A DNA stretch of 64,000 nt from Icerya purchasi (GCA_039619475.1 CM077115.1:298965756-299029755), one strand, 5' to 3'; counted from the stretch's first letter, positions 23,349-36,356 are shown. Numbers and translations are program-made. The notes: generated by a model not told the origin, from the sequence alone.

Positions 23349-24758
23349 ACAGAATATAATAAAGGGTGTAGATCATTTCGTTCAGGGAATAAAAAAAAAC
23401 AACAGAAAATTAACTTTTAAATGAGTAACATTAACATGATCGTAAATAGCGGGATTTATTGTTTTTGTTATACTGATCGAAAGGGAAAGAAAAAAAATGT
23501 CGATCCTCTTTTACGTCGTTGTAAACGGATTAATACGTCAATGTTAGTGAAATATTTGTTATTCACAATCGATCATGCTGATTAGATGGACACGGTCGAA
23601 TTGCGCGCTTTTATTTACCTGTACGGAGGTTAAAAAAGGGTTCACTAGTTCCGGTCCCTGAATTAAGCACTAGACTTTACAAGTACAAATCATAAAAAAG
23701 TCGACGAAAATAGCATTCGGATTGTAAAAACTGATATCATTACGTTGTATTTTTAACGTTCAATGGCTTTCAAAAAGTATTTTTAGTCTAATGACGAATG
23801 CAATGACAATTTTTTATTGAAACTATTCTCTCTATAGCGGTTTATTTAAAAATGCCTATAAAATGTTATTTAAACATTCGATTTTAGTTTTGGTTATGAA
23901 ACGAATTTTCGGTAAACAACTATGATGTATCGACTTTTCAATAATTAAAGATTTACTCTGGCTTTTGTAATCTGCCGGTTAGCTCAATTTCCAGTAATTT
24001 AACTTTCTATTTTAAATTAATCTATCTTTTCGCTAGTTTCAAAAGAATTATGTATTCGTGATTAGTATTCTACCACTGGACAGAACAGCAGTTAAAACAT
24101 TTTTTTTTATTTACAAGTTACCGCTTTTAATCAAATATATTAAACTCTCATATATTTTGAAGTTCACGTTCTACGCTATCGCTAACATCAAACAATTATC
24201 AATGTTGATGGTTTCAACGTTTTTGAAACAGGAATGAGTATTTTTGAATGACTCAAATACTTCAATGGAATTCTACAAAGCAGTTGTAAAATTACAACTT
24301 TGCAATATTGTTTTAAATTCTTGATAAGAGGCGCTTTTTTTTTTTTTTTTTTTTAATTTTAGGAAGGGGACTAATTAAATAAGTTATTATAAATATTTTT
24401 ACGTTATGAAAAATGTTTTGATTTTCGTTATATATTTCAAATTTCACGTTAATGGGTTACTCCGAATGGAGAGTAATCGGCTGTATCGGAGTTTTTTTTT
24501 TTTTTTTTACATCACACCGGTCCTAAGACCATAATTGACGGGGCTATTATTTTATTTATTTTTTTTCTTTTCATGCTCAGTTACCCAGCGGCATCATAAG
24601 CATTAGTCGAGCGGAAAAACTGATTACTATAATTTGGAGTTCATTCCTTTCACATCCGAGATGTTAGTGGCGGAGTTATCTTCTGCTTCTGATATCTAAT
24701 ACTGTTTACTATAGCGCTGGATTTTGTTCGTTCGACGGCTGAGGTATTAACGACGATG
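22006..24758. other. AT-rich sequence without a gene
   Basis: No coding region or named repeat was recognised. Prominent homopolymers: T-run at about 23321-23349, T-runs at about 24338-24354 and 24490-24508. Confidence 0.5.
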
Positions 24759-26047
24759 TTATCTATCGCATCTGACACCTAGGGCGTCACCGGTCCATGT
24801 TCTTTTGAGCCTCCTTGGCTGATCCCAGTGACTGATGTTCGATACCTCTGGATTTTGATTGAGTTGAAGAGCCTCATAAAAGTGTTTGTATTGTTTTAAG
24901 TATAAATCGTTTACATATGGAACATCTAAGTCTGTATGTAGAGTGTGATTCGATACATAGTACGGTGCGTCTACCATTTGCCTCAACGTTTTCGATCGGA
25001 ACTGTTGAACCCTATTTAGGTTACCCTTCGCAGTGGCTCCGTATACTTTTAATCCATATCTCCAGACTCTGGAGCTATAACTGAAAGATAAACTAGCCTC
25101 TTACATTTCAAACTCGCTCGTGACTTTTTGCCTAATATGTTGTAGAGAGCCTTAGTTCTTGAAGCCATTTTTTGCCGGATGAACGATATATGGCTTCTCC
25201 ATGTAAGTCTTCGATCTAATATCATGCCTAGGTATTTAATGCGATTTTCTTGAATTATGCGCCGATTATTTATTGTATTAGGGGGACAGTTTTGATTATT
25301 TAAAGTGAAAGTTACTTGTCTGTTTTTTTGGCGGTTTAGTTTAATCTTCCACTTAAGCGCCCACTGCTGGATAACGGTTAAATGCTCCTGCGTCAACAAG
25401 GATGCGTACACTGGGTTTTTGTGCCGAGCAAGAATACAGATATCATCCGCAAAGGTAGCGGTTACTGTCGCCCTTAGTACTGGCACATCCGCTGTGTAGA
25501 TGGAATACAGGAGCGGGCCAAGTACACTACCTTGTGGCACTGATGCCTTTATGTTATTTGACAAAGATAATGATGAGTTTATCTTGACATTGAAACTTCT
25601 GTTTCTCAAATATGATACCATAACTGCATATAAGTCATTTGGTAAAATTAGTTTTAGTTTACATAGTAATCCTTGATGCCAAACGCGATCGAAGGCCTGT
25701 TCAATATCCAGGAAAATGGCGTTACAGTATTCTCCTTTTTCTAATGTAGCTGCTATTTTGTCTGTTATCCTATGTACCTGGTGAACAGTTGAGTGTCTTC
25801 CGCGGAAACCGAACTGATGATTTGGAATAATCCTATTTTCTGTTATTATCGAAAGTATTCATTTGTATATTAGCATTTCGAATATTTTAGAAAGCACACT
25901 TAAGAGGCTGATCGGCCTATACGATGAATGATATATTGGATTTTTTCCCGGTTTTAAGATCACCAAAATTATTGATCTTTTCCAAGTTTCAGGGTAATAA
26001 TCGGAGTTATACATACATTCTTTAAAGAGTGTTTTAATTGTGATACT
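24759..26047 (-). pseudogene. Jockey-clade LINE remnant (RT and C-terminus)
   Basis: Reading down the minus strand: YYPETWKRS and SSYRPISLLSVLSKIFE (26010-25860), FGFRGRHSTVHQVHRI and DIEQAFDRVWHQGLL (25800-25690), VPQGSVLGPLLYSIYTADVP (about 25530), FADDICILARH (about 25450), then the post-RT part. The typical Jockey C-terminal block APYYVSNHTLHTDL with RRLKR follows (24780-24970). A TGA replaces a sense codon near 25860 (YK-stop-ILSII) and there is a frameshift near 25060. It is 5'-truncated, with no endonuclease and no clear poly(A). Jockey LINEs copy themselves by target-primed reverse transcription; this copy cannot. Confidence 0.85.
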
Positions 26048-26274
26048 TACTATTTTTTTCTTTTTTCTCTTTTTTAGAAGCCATTCCTAGCCTATTGGCT
26101 GTCAGTAGCTGGTATAGCAAATGATTGTGACGTGAAAGGTTCGTAGTCCAGTAACTAGTCCCTGTATTAGTAACTTATGTTTGAATAGTTTTCACAAAGG
26201 TGTGTTTTTTTGGTTTTTTTTTTAATGCTAAGCTAGGTTTGAAGGTTTTATTCTTTTCGTTTTTTTTTTCCTAC

Positions 26275-27255
26275 TCTGGACGCGCCAGCGGCCTTGACCC
26301 AACAACATGAAAAATTGAGAGGTAGAACTAAATAGCCAGGCAGTCAGAAATGAAAAAAACGAAGGACAGCAGAAACGGAATAACTGAAGGCAATGTTAAG
26401 GAAAGGAAACGTTAAAGGGAGTAGGAAGACCCAAAGCTAAAAGTTGGTGCGTAAAGAAAGGAGCGTTCGTTGGATAGTGCAGAACATTCGAAACGGATAT
26501 GATTTGAATTACAAGTACAAGAAGGCTCAGAAGCGTGAAGAGAGCAGAAAGGAGAAAGAGCTAAAGAAAAACGAAAGCGAGAACAGGGGAGTAGAGAATG
26601 ATTGATTCTAAGCCTAATTAAGGAAACAACCGTGGAACGACGACAGACAGGAATATAATGAAACTAAGACAGGAAAAACCGGTTGAACAAGACGGTAGTA
26701 TGAATAATGATTAGAGAATAAATATGGATATACATGTCCAATCAAAGTCTGGAATGATTAGAACGTGATAGAGAAAGAATGTCTGAAGAAGGAAAAGAGT
26801 CGCGGAAAGTCGATTTGTATAGAATTAAGAGAATGCACGGGTCACCACGCCATCTGAGCGGAGAAAAATTTGAGGAGATTTAGTCTTTTGATCGATGAAT
26901 TATAAGATTTAATGAATATGTTTATGAAATGTAAGGCGACTATTTAAGAAAAGACCTAGGTAACATATGGAATTAGCAGTGGGAATAGGAATGCCAGACA
27001 CACTGATGTTTATAAAAGTACGGTTAAAGGGGCGGAAAGCAAAAATTATGCAGGAAGACTTGGAATGAGAGAGATGGAGAGTAGAGAGAACATTGCTAAG
27101 AAGGGACAATGAATGATTTAACTCGTTGGTGGCGGAGGACCGATCATTTGAAGTGGAGTAAACTAAAATGTCATCAGCAAAAAGGAAAGAGAAAGAGGGA
27201 ATAGGAAGAGAAGAAATATCGAAAGGTTTTATTCTTCTTAATCTGCGCACTTGTG
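26275..27255 (-). pseudogene. LINE family 1, copy 9 (RT piece and C-terminal piece)
   Basis: The block 26909-27250 holds LFADDILVYST followed by YLGLFLNSRLTFHKHI, the RT active-site region of family 1. The block about 26370-26680 holds the C-terminal Cys/His region (SRFRFSLALS, then ECSAL and NERSFLYA in shifting frames). The 3' end at 26275-26310 carries the family signature, GTTGGGTCAAGGCCGCTGGCGCG when read on the minus strand. RNase H between them is largely lost. Confidence 0.7.
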
Positions 27256-27302
27256 TTTGTGACGAATTGTCCAGTAGGCCAATTGCAGTCCAGTTCGCGT
27301 GA

Positions 27303-28110
27303 TTATTTTATTGTCATCCTTTTCATAACATCAGCTACATATTCCATGCATAGGTCATCATGTAAGTTTTGTTCCTTACGTGTACCATGGGGCGCCAACG
27401 CTTGACCGGAGAAGTAATATTTTAGCACTTTTGAATCTTCATGATATTGCTCTTTGTACTGCAGCCCCACAATTCGCATCCATACTTCCATATAGTTGGT
27501 TATATAATAGTAGTTTATTTTTCAAGGACAGTTAGTGTTTTGGCTATATTAGCTAATGTAGTTTGTTGTTTTTGATTCTGAGTTCAGCCTTTTTTGTGTC
27601 AATGTGCTTACGCCATGTTAGCTTCTGGTCTATAAGCCTAGGTATTTAACGTCTTTTTTGATTGGCACTATCTTGTTATCGATTTTTGTATTTTCTGGCT
27701 CTAAATAACGATATTTGTAAATGCGACATGTGTTGATTTATTTTCATTTATTTTAATTCGCCATTTCTTGTACTATGACATAATTTTATTCACTGCTCTT
27801 TGCAATTTACTATTTGCTTTTGTTTCACTTAAATCAGAGCACAATAGTGCGGTGTCATCTGCAAAAGTAGCCATTAAGAAATTGTCTTCAACTGGTATAT
27901 CTACTGTAAAAATAAAATACAATAACGGCCCAATAATCACTTCCCTGTGGAACTCCCGACTTAATTGAATATATGTTAGATACTTCGTCTCTATACTTGA
28001 TTTGGTAGCATACCTTTCATCTAGATACGATAAAAACAACTCCTGGCAATGATTTGGAAAACTTTTTTTAAATTTCATACAATAAGTCGTCACGCCACAC
28101 ACACTTATGT
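27303..28110 (-). pseudogene. Jockey-clade LINE remnant, second copy
   Basis: The minus strand shows FLSYLDERYATK, GPLLYFIFTVDIP, TFADDTALLCSD and KWRIKINENKSTHVAF (28100-27720), then a degraded DVKYLG segment. YGCELWGCST (about 27480) and a GAPWYTRNKT-like segment (about 27390) follow in other frames. This is the Jockey RT thumb and C-terminal order. There are several frameshifts and stops. Confidence 0.75.
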
Positions 28111-28564
28111 GTACAATTTCAAGTCTATACGTGTTCCGTAATTATTGAGCTTCATTGAGCTTCTGCAGACTACGTTAGCAAAACTCGATTTTTATTCTAC
28201 ATCTTACCGTTTTCCTTCCTTAATGTTTCTTCTCTACTCCTTCCATTAACCATTTTTCTAGTTTATTTTAAAGTTCGAATTAATAACTGCACTACATTAT
28301 GTTTATTATTTGTTTCTATGTAAATTTATTACATCATAAACACTTGTGGGTTCAAGGAAGCTAAAATTTTTCATATTCATTTGTATGATTTGAATTGTTG
28401 TTACTTACGTGAGACAAAATCGATTTGAAGTTTTAAGTAACAACTGAGCAATTTGCTATGACCGGTAAGGATCACACCAATAACTTATCGACTATACACA
28501 CATATTTGTCAAAATTCTATGTACATTGGAAGTGTTTTTTCATATACCGAGTTTGGACGTATGA

Positions 28565-28777
28565 TATCTTAATTTTGGAAATGCGCAAAATCGTCTAACA
28601 GAAAGATTATACAGGCAGCAGAGCGGATTAGAGTTAATGCACCATAATGACCTACGCCTTCAAACATTAGATGAAACAATTGTAAAATATGCAACAAAAT
28701 TAGATGAACTGTTTTATCAATACAGCAATCCAGAAATGGCAGAGTTGCTTCGCATGCAAATATTGTTAGGCACCTAA
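28565..28777 (+). pseudogene. Jockey-type C-terminal fragment
   Basis: A 70-codon frame without a start includes LELMHHNDLRLQTL and YATKLDELFYQYSNPEMAELL. The order H-x-DL, an I-x-KYA helix and N-P resembles the C-terminal end of Jockey-clade ORF2 (compare TLHTDLDVPYV...QLNQNPEV at 24.8 kb). No other part of an element was found next to it. The resemblance is moderate. Confidence 0.4.
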
Positions 28778-29091
28778 ATCGCTGCAAACCGGTTTGATTT
28801 AATTCATTCAAGCAATTAAATTGTATAAATGTATACGAAGATATCAGTGTCGCAAGTAAATGCGTTTATGTATGAATGTTTAACAATATGGGCTAGGAAC
28901 AGTGACCATCAGTTTCATCTTTTACGCTGTTCTTTATGTCTGTTTTTTTTTTTTCTTGTAAATTTATTGGTAAATGGTCTAATAAGTCCAGTTCTAATAA
29001 AATTTTGATGAGAACAAAAAAATTCATGTACTCACGTACACGGGTGTGTACCTTTAGTAATTAACTGTTCGATTCCCAGCACTCTAAAATA

Positions 29092-29618
29092 TAGGGTGAT
29101 TTTTTAAGAGTTAAGTTTTTCAGGTTGGCAGCACTGGTTGGTATTGGCGTCCAAACGTCATCTGTCAAAGTGAAAAGTTTTCAGTATATTCTGCCATTTC
29201 ATCATGGAAAGACTTACAAACGAGCAACGATTGTGATATGGTTGAAATTTATTATCAAAAACCAGTGCTCTGTGAAAAATGTGCATCGTTTGTATCGACC
29301 TGGCGAATCAACAATTCGTGCTGTTATCACCAAATTTGGTGCGAAATTTGGTGATAACAGCACGAATTGTTGATTCACCAGGTCGATTATGACGACCATA
29401 ATATGGTCGTAACAAACAATGCACATTTTTCACAGAGCACTGGTTTTTGATAATAAATTTCAACCATATCACAATCGTTGCTCGTTTGTAAGTCTTTCCA
29501 TGATGAAATGGCAGAGAGTATACTGAAAACTTTTCACTTTGACAGATGACGTTTGGACGCCAATACCAACCAGTGCTGTCAACCTGAAAAACTTAACTCT
29601 TATAAAATCATCCGTTAT
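29092..29618. mobile_element. Foldback element made from the 5' end of a mariner-like transposon
   Basis: The two halves are inverted copies of each other over about 260 bp, meeting at a six-base loop (GGTGCG) inside a perfect 25-bp palindrome centred near 29340. The ends read TAGGGTGATTTTTTAAGAG and, inverted, TAACGGATGATTTTATAAGAG, with TA outside, as for Tc1/mariner elements. Each arm contains the N-terminal coding start of a mariner-type transposase (MERLTNEQRL followed, in another frame, by QCSVKNVHRL and STIRAVITKFG). The arrangement is an inverted duplication of a transposon end with loss of the rest. Confidence 0.8.
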
Positions 29619-31114
29619 AAGTGTACCATAAAATTGCTAATTTTGATTTTTCTGCCGATTAAAGTAATTTTCATCTTTGGAATTTTAAAAATTTGTTTCA
29701 GAAAAATTAACCCGACTAATTGCTGTAGATGAAAAGGGAGGATTACAGATTATGTCAAACCTATTCTTAAATTATAAAATAAAATTTGACAGAAAGCATC
29801 ATCCGGCAGCCAGAAACCAGACTTATCCGAACTGGCGAAAACGAATAAAATAAATATATTTCATAATGTTATTTGATATTATTTGCGGTTCTAGCGTATC
29901 CGAATGCAAGGTGTACCTCAGGTTTGGCGAAATCTGTGTATCAAATAAAAAACAGATTTGAGGGATGCACAGTGTTTTTGGAAACATGTGTGCTAAACAA
30001 CTTCACAATTATATCAGCTAAGTCTATTTTAGTCGGCATCGGCTTGCTGAATTTTACAACGAACCATCTGGGCATGCTGTTTCTAAACTTATTCCGCAGG
30101 TGTTGCTAGATAGCGGTTATGTATACTTTCTGTTCCGCGTTTCTTGCGTTGGACGATTCACTTTTCTAATTCGAAACAGTTCGCATTCGTTCGATTCCTT
30201 TGTGGAATTACTGTATTTCCGTTTTAAAATGCGCACATTTCTTCCTGTTTTCCATTTGGGGCTGAGTATTGATATTGTAAAAATTGGATACATCAAACAA
30301 TAATTTGTTACGTCGTGTATGAGCGTCCGTATAAACATACAGCTGTACATTTCCATATATACGCATTTCCGTAATAATGCTTTTGCCGTTGATAATCTTT
30401 ATCGGAATATTTTTCATAATTAAAAAATAATATAAAAAAGATGCCAAGAATGAAAGAAAAAATTCTTTCAATTTAAATGTATATCGGCGTTTCTCACGAC
30501 TTGACCTTTATTTTAAGCTACATCATCAGATTTATTCATGACAATTATTTCAGATTTTAAAAGTTAGAAAAAAAAAAGAAAAAAAAGCGGGGATTATGTT
30601 TATTGCTGCCTATTCTACCCAGAAAATTTTCATTTTAATTTTTCATAAGAAAATTTTTCACATAATTATTGTACTTGTTGTGTACTTGTCGAGAAAATGT
30701 TAAGTTATACGCGTGTTAAGGAATTTATTTTATTTTCTTTTAGTAATTTTTTTTTTTTTTTTACATTTTGTTAGGAAAGTGTGTTTTTACTAACAATTTT
30801 TAAAATTCTTTTTTTTTTATGCTTTTTAGTTATAAATGAATTTTCCAAAATATTTCATAAACGTGGTTATTAAAATTATAATACACATTTTATTCAATCA
30901 ATATAAATTAAATGTGTGACATTTGATGCAGAAAGATACTTATTACAGCATTCCGTAAATTTAAATGTCAGCGTACCTAAGAACGGGGAGCTATAGAGCT
31001 GCACACCCCCAGTGGGAGAATAGACGGACATTGTTAGTAATGGCCAAATTTGTTATCGGCAAAATTGTTGACATTAAAAATTAATATTTGATGAAAATAT
31101 AACGTCCTAATACT
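29619..31114. other. No gene recognised
   Basis: Overlapping frames on both strands at 29.87-30.47 kb show no domain. T/A-rich tracts occur at about 30565-30590 and 30745-30765. LINE family 1 copy 3 begins at the right edge. Confidence 0.45.
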
Positions 31115-34100
31115 TCAAATTGGGTTCTCTCTAAAGCTAATTGGTCTCTATTCTGTACCTCTGTTGATTCTTCACTATCTTCTATCCCTGCTTCCTTGAA
31201 TTGCTTTTCCCAATATAAATTCATCATTGATATTCTATCTCTTCTGCTTTAACTTGTTGTTCTCCTCCTGTCTGTCGTTCATCTCATAAAAAGTGAAATC
31301 GTCCTCTGCTTTGTGGTGGAATCAGGATTCTAAGGCTGCTTTCGATCTCAGTTTAACCACTTTCAGATCTTTTCGCTCTCGCCTTACACTCAGCAACTAT
31401 CTTTCTCATAAAAGAGCCAATGCTAGAGCCAGATTCATCCTCAAATCAGCAAAAAAAAATGCGTGGGGTAAAGCTTCTATTCCTCCTTCTCACGCTCTAT
31501 TCCTATTTCACAGGTTTGGAAAATGGCCAAGGCTTTCAAGTTCCTTCTTTCCCGTCATCCTCTTTCCTGTAATCTCTCGGATGATGAGTTAATCTCTTTC
31601 ATTGACTCCATTGCTCCTTGTTACGTTCCTAACCTTAATGAATCTCGTCGCATTTTCTCTTCTTCAAACTCCTCCCACTTTCTGGTCACTCCTATTACCC
31701 TCACCGAATTAGAAATGTCTTTACGCAATTCTTCAGATTCTGCTCCCGGAGGAGAGGGTATTTCCTTCTTTGTTCTCAAAAATCTTTCGGACTCTTCTCT
31801 TCGGCCCCTCTTAAACTTGTTTAACCCTTTTCTTCACTCTGGTTATACTCATTTATCTTGGAATACCTTCATCGTTATCCTTATCCCTAAACCGCGAACT
31901 GTTCCCCACTTCGTTCAATTTCTCTTGTTTCTTGTGTCAGGAAGCTTTTCGAAAACGTAATCAACAGACGCCTTGTTTGGTGGCTAGAACACCACAACTT
32001 ATTGCCTAGTAATGTGTTTGGTTTCCGCCCGGGTCGTGGCCCTCCTGATTGTATTAGCGCATTCCTAGCAGATGTTTACAAGTCATTCATCGACAAAAAA
32101 TTTCTTATTGCTTCCTTTCTTGATATTTCGGCAGCCTTCGACAATGTCCATCTTCCGACTTTTTTTAATTTGATGCTTTCCTTCAACATTAGGACTCATT
32201 TTTCTATCCTGATTATTAATCTTTTCCTCTGCCGAACGGTCATTCCTTCGGTTCCCATTCAAGATGCCACTAGACTAATCTATCGTGGACTACCGCAGGT
32301 TCCTGCCTTAGCCCTACTTTATTCAATATTTATTTTATCAAAATTGCGTCCTTGTCTTTGAATTCCTATTCTCTTTTCTTTGCTAAAGACATCTTCATTT
32401 ATTCCTCTCATCGCAACATCTCGCAGGCCAACTCCCAACTTCAAATCTCCTTAATTGCATTGTAAAATGCCTTATCCAACATCCATCTTTTCATCTCTTC
32501 TTCCAAGTCATCTACTGTTGTCTTTACACTGCGCCCGTTTATTCCTTCATGGCCCAATTCCTCTTACTTCCTCCTTTCGTTATTTAAGTGTTTTTCTAGA
32601 TAGCCGACTTTCCTTCCATGTCCATCTCAACCGTTTATTCGTGTCCTTTAAAAGGCTCAACCTCATTAAATCCTTTTCGCACACTACCTGTGGAAGTGAT
32701 CCTGTGATCCTACTTATATTTTACAAATCTTTTATTCGCTCTGCTTTTGATTAATCTTCCTATATTTATGGTAATTCTTCTAGATCCCTTCTGTCTAAGC
32801 TCGACCGGGTTCAACATACATGTCTCCGCCTCTGCCTTGGAGCTCGAAAGTTTACTCCTATCCCAGCTCTGCACGCAGAGTGTCACATTCCTCCCCTTTT
32901 CCTTCGACGGTCCTTCCTGGGTTATCGTTTCCTTATCAAACGGCGGCCTATCTCATTCCTTCTTATTCCTCCATCTTGCATTCCTGGAGCTTTTCTGCTA
33001 ACAAGACTCCTATCTCTTATCGCTGGCCGTCTTATCCAGATATCTCCGTATATCTACACTTATGATAAACTCCCTTATTTCTCCTTCAATTTTTCCTCTC
33101 TGCTTCATCCTATTAACTGCTTTTATTCCCCTGTTCCTCAGAAACCTCTTCATCATCACGTTGTTAGATCAGAATTTCGACAGAATCTTAGCTCTTTTTT
33201 CCCCAACTATTTTTTGATCTTCACGTACCAAGAGACCCAATGGTGTTGGTGCAGCTTTCTTCTGTCCTTCTCTCAATTACTTCGAGTCCTTTAAGCTTCC
33301 CTCCTTTTGTTCAATCTTTTATGCTGAATCTTTTGCTATTCTGCGTGTCCTTCTTTTTATCAAAACTTCACCGGCTTCTCGCAAACTCCTTATCCTGTCG
33401 GATGCTCAAAGCGTGCTGCAGACTATCACATCTCCTCTCCCTTCACACTCAACCGACTACATCATTCTCCTTATTTGTTCCTTGATTCACGATCTTTTCC
33501 TTTCCTATTTAATCCAAACGGATTTCCTTTGGATTCCTGACCATGCCGGAATCGAGGGAAATGAGTTGGTTGACTCATTCGCTCGATTATATTCCTCCTC
33601 TGGTAGGTTTCTTCCTGCCTTCTTAGCTTCTGATATTACCCTTCTGTCTGCAGCTGCTCATTCCAGACTGTGGTCTGAATCCTACGTCTCCTCATTTTCC
33701 AACCGGAACTCCTTTTTCTTGACTATTCAACCTTCCCTTCCACGCTTTCCATGGTTTATTAATTTTCCTTCTATGTGCCGTTCTAATCTCTCTGCGATTT
33801 TCCACCTGCGTTTTGGGCATAGCTTGTGCTCCCTTCCTCATTGTTCCGTTATTCTCTCGTGCCTTCTCCCTATTGTCCATTGCACCCTCCCAACAATCAA
33901 TGTATTTGTGATCCCGATCATATAATGTTCAGTTGTTCGTCGCTTTCAACTGAACAAGCTTCTTTTTATTCCTTCCTCTTACAAGCCAGTATTCCCGCTC
34001 AATACTGTGCTTCATTCGTTCTCTCTCTTCCTTCTCCTTCGGTTACTCTAGCTCTTGATTCCTTTCTGACGGCTATCTTTGATCGTGTAAGGATTTGAGT

Positions 34101-34167
34101 CTCTCTTTCCTCTCTGTTCCGCTGTTCTTGGGCCAATGTCCATGTTGACGAACCCATTAAAAAAAAA
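31115..34167 (+). pseudogene. LINE family 1, copy 3 (RT to 3' end), degraded
   Basis: 5'-truncated in the endonuclease-RT linker (WVLSKANWS at about 31120, matching RWILSKTDW in the best copy). It then reads SALWWNQDSKAA, IDSIAPCYVPNL (31595), FGFRPGRGPPDCISAFL (32020), LDISAAFDNVH (32120), a GLPQ remnant (32290) and a damaged FADD box (about 32385). The post-RT segment follows (32575-32900), then RNase H with ILSDAQSVL and WIPDHAGIEGNELVDSFARL (33400-33590), then the Cys/His tail to about 34100. The 3' end is TTGGGCCAATGTCC plus an A-run (34129-34170). At least eight frame changes; deletions are also likely. Family 1 encodes APE endonuclease, reverse transcriptase and RNase H. Confidence 0.85.
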
Positions 34168-34454
34168 AACGTGTTTTTAAATAATACATTTTACACAAAA
34201 ATAAACGTACAGATATGAGAAGAGAGATATATATAGATATACCAAATATGTTCGACCTCCGCCTTTACATTTTCCTATTTGCTACTATTTAACCCCGCCC
34301 CCCGGCAGGGTCAAATCCCGGGTGCGCCAATGAAACACGGTATTTCTCATATAATATATTACATGATTATGCAATTCCCCTACCCCCAAAATGTCACTCT
34401 GAATCCGCCCCTGATATTATTCCTACATTCTCCATTGTTTAAACTTGTTAGGTA
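34168..34454. other. Spacer with a possible hAT-like right terminus
   Basis: GAATCCGCCCCTG ends at 34413, resembling one end of elements with CAGGGGCGGA-type termini (hAT-like). No matching left end lies in this spacer. The stretch CAGGGTCAAATCCCGGGTGC at about 34304-34323 is GC-rich and B box-like by chance or descent. Confidence 0.25.
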
Positions 34455-35115
34455 ATGAATTGGATTACAATAAGAACAATACCGGGTCATGCCGGAATTG
34501 AGGGTAATGAGTTAGCTGATTCATTCGCTCGGTTATCTTCCTCTTCCGGTAGGTTTCTTCCTGTTTTCTCTTTGTCCAATATTACCCTTCTGTCTTCTGC
34601 TGCTCATTCCAATCTGTGGTTTGACTCTTACGTCTCCTATTTCTCCAACCCGGATTCCTTTTTCTTATCTATTCAGCCTTCCCTTCCTCGTTTCCCCTGG
34701 TTTCTTGACTTTCCTTCCATGAGTCGCTCCAACATCTCTACGATTTTCCGCCTGCGCTTTGGGCACAGTTTGCTTCCTTCTTCGCTTTTCCGTTTCTCTC
34801 TTGTGCCGTCTCCTTTTTGTCCATTGCACCACTCCAATATGCAATTTGTGTGTGATTCCGATCACGTAATGTTCGAGTGTGCATATCTTGTAACCGATCA
34901 AGCTGCTTTCTATTCCTCCCTTTTACAAATTGGTATTCCCACTCCATACAGTGCTTCATTCATTCTCTCCCTTCCTTCTCCTTCTGTTGTTCAGGCTCTT
35001 GATTCCTTTTTGTCGGCTATCTCTGATCGTATAAAGATCTAGGTTTCGTCGTCTTTTTTTCTCTGTTCTTGGGCCAATGTCCTTGTAGACGACCCCCCCC
35101 CCCAAAAAAAAAGAA
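34455..35115 (+). pseudogene. LINE family 1, copy 4 (RNase H end, Cys/His tail, 3' end)
   Basis: An uninterrupted frame of 195 codons starts inside the RNase H (PGHAGIEGNELADSFARL, about 34485). It continues through RLRFGHSLLPSSLFRFSL to the zinc-binding-like tail CPLH...CDSDHVMFEC (34820-34880) and the stop at 35040-35042. The 3' UTR carries TTCTTGGGCCAATGTCC, a C-run and an A-run. It is closest to copy 3 in the SSSGRFLP linker and differs from the 51-52 kb copy, so two subfamilies exist. Severe 5' truncation, otherwise clean: the youngest-looking family 1 piece. Confidence 0.85.
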
Positions 35116-36352
35116 CAATGTTCGTTATATATAAGCCCTTTGAGTTTTTGAGATGATATTTATTATGCGTGATAACAGTTATTGTGTTTTTTAATATGTC
35201 ATATTACACGTGCGTCTGTGCTGTTTTCTAATCATTCTAACATGCGATTAAATTTATAACCAGTGATGTCATTGACGGTTCTGATGAGGAGAGCAAAATA
35301 AGATGGCGTCCGAGTCAGCATGCTTAGGAACGGTGAAACAACTGAAAACCCAAAAAAGTATTCTGGTTATCGAACTGTGATGCAAAATTCATTAGACTAA
35401 GTTGCCTGTTTCTTATATTTTTTGTTTTGTTTTGTTTAGAATTTAATACGATCAGAGTTGTGAAAAATTGGTGAACACACGTTTATGCAGCAGATAAAAA
35501 ATTGTTTTTTTTTGTTTTTCTTTTGAACTTTAAACACCGCAAAAGCTAAACAATAGTTTTCTGAAAAAGAAAAATTGGCATTTGATATTCCATAATTTTT
35601 TTCGAAAAATTTCGAATTGAATAATCAGTTAGTAAAACAGCTATGTCAATTTTACAAAATGCGCTGCTTGAAGACTTTTTATGCGTAACCGAGTATTTAA
35701 AAGAAACAATATTAAAAACTACCAAATTAGAATGAAAATGAATTTTAGTTTTCTCAAGTTGACATTTTCGGGTGATTTAAATGAAATTCAACAGTTGACT
35801 AAAGAATACCTTAGCGTCACAGTGTCATGGAATGGAAGAAGATTTATTAAAGCGAACGTTTGAATTAACGGAATGGTTTACAAAATTCCACAGGAATAGA
35901 TTTATTTTAGGCGAACAAAGACAGAAATTTAGAAGAAAAAAGAAAATTGACATCAAACACTTCCAGCTTGATGTAACGAACTACTAAAAAAAACAAGAAT
36001 AAAGTTAAAAGACTTCGGTTAATATTAAAACAGACACGGCTTACTTATTTTGAGACCTATATGAATTATTCAAAAGAGTTGAAATATTCAATCCGGGAAT
36101 GTATTTATTACGAAAGCATCTACTTTGACGAACTGGAAAAGACTGCTAAAAAATTTATGTTAGCAAAAAGTTACAAATTTACAAAAAGAAAATTTTGTTA
36201 AGTTGAAAACATTAATGAAGAAATCGAGCAAGAATAGCAGGATCATTTGACAACTGGAAAAGACAATTAATGGTGAAAAATCCTAGTGCAAAAAAGTTTT
36301 ACCTGTTGATATTGCCTTCCAATTGAAAATATATTAGAGAGTTAAAGTGAAA

Positions 36353-36356
<4 letters not shown>
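35116..36356. other. No gene recognised
   Basis: AT-rich. A 60-codon plus-strand frame at 35681-35863 has no recognisable domain. Confidence 0.45.

Noticed and set aside
29125..29426. Two opposite frames of 70-80 codons as genes
   Set aside because: They are the two strands of the mariner-derived foldback; the transposase start is frame-shifted and followed by its own inverted copy.
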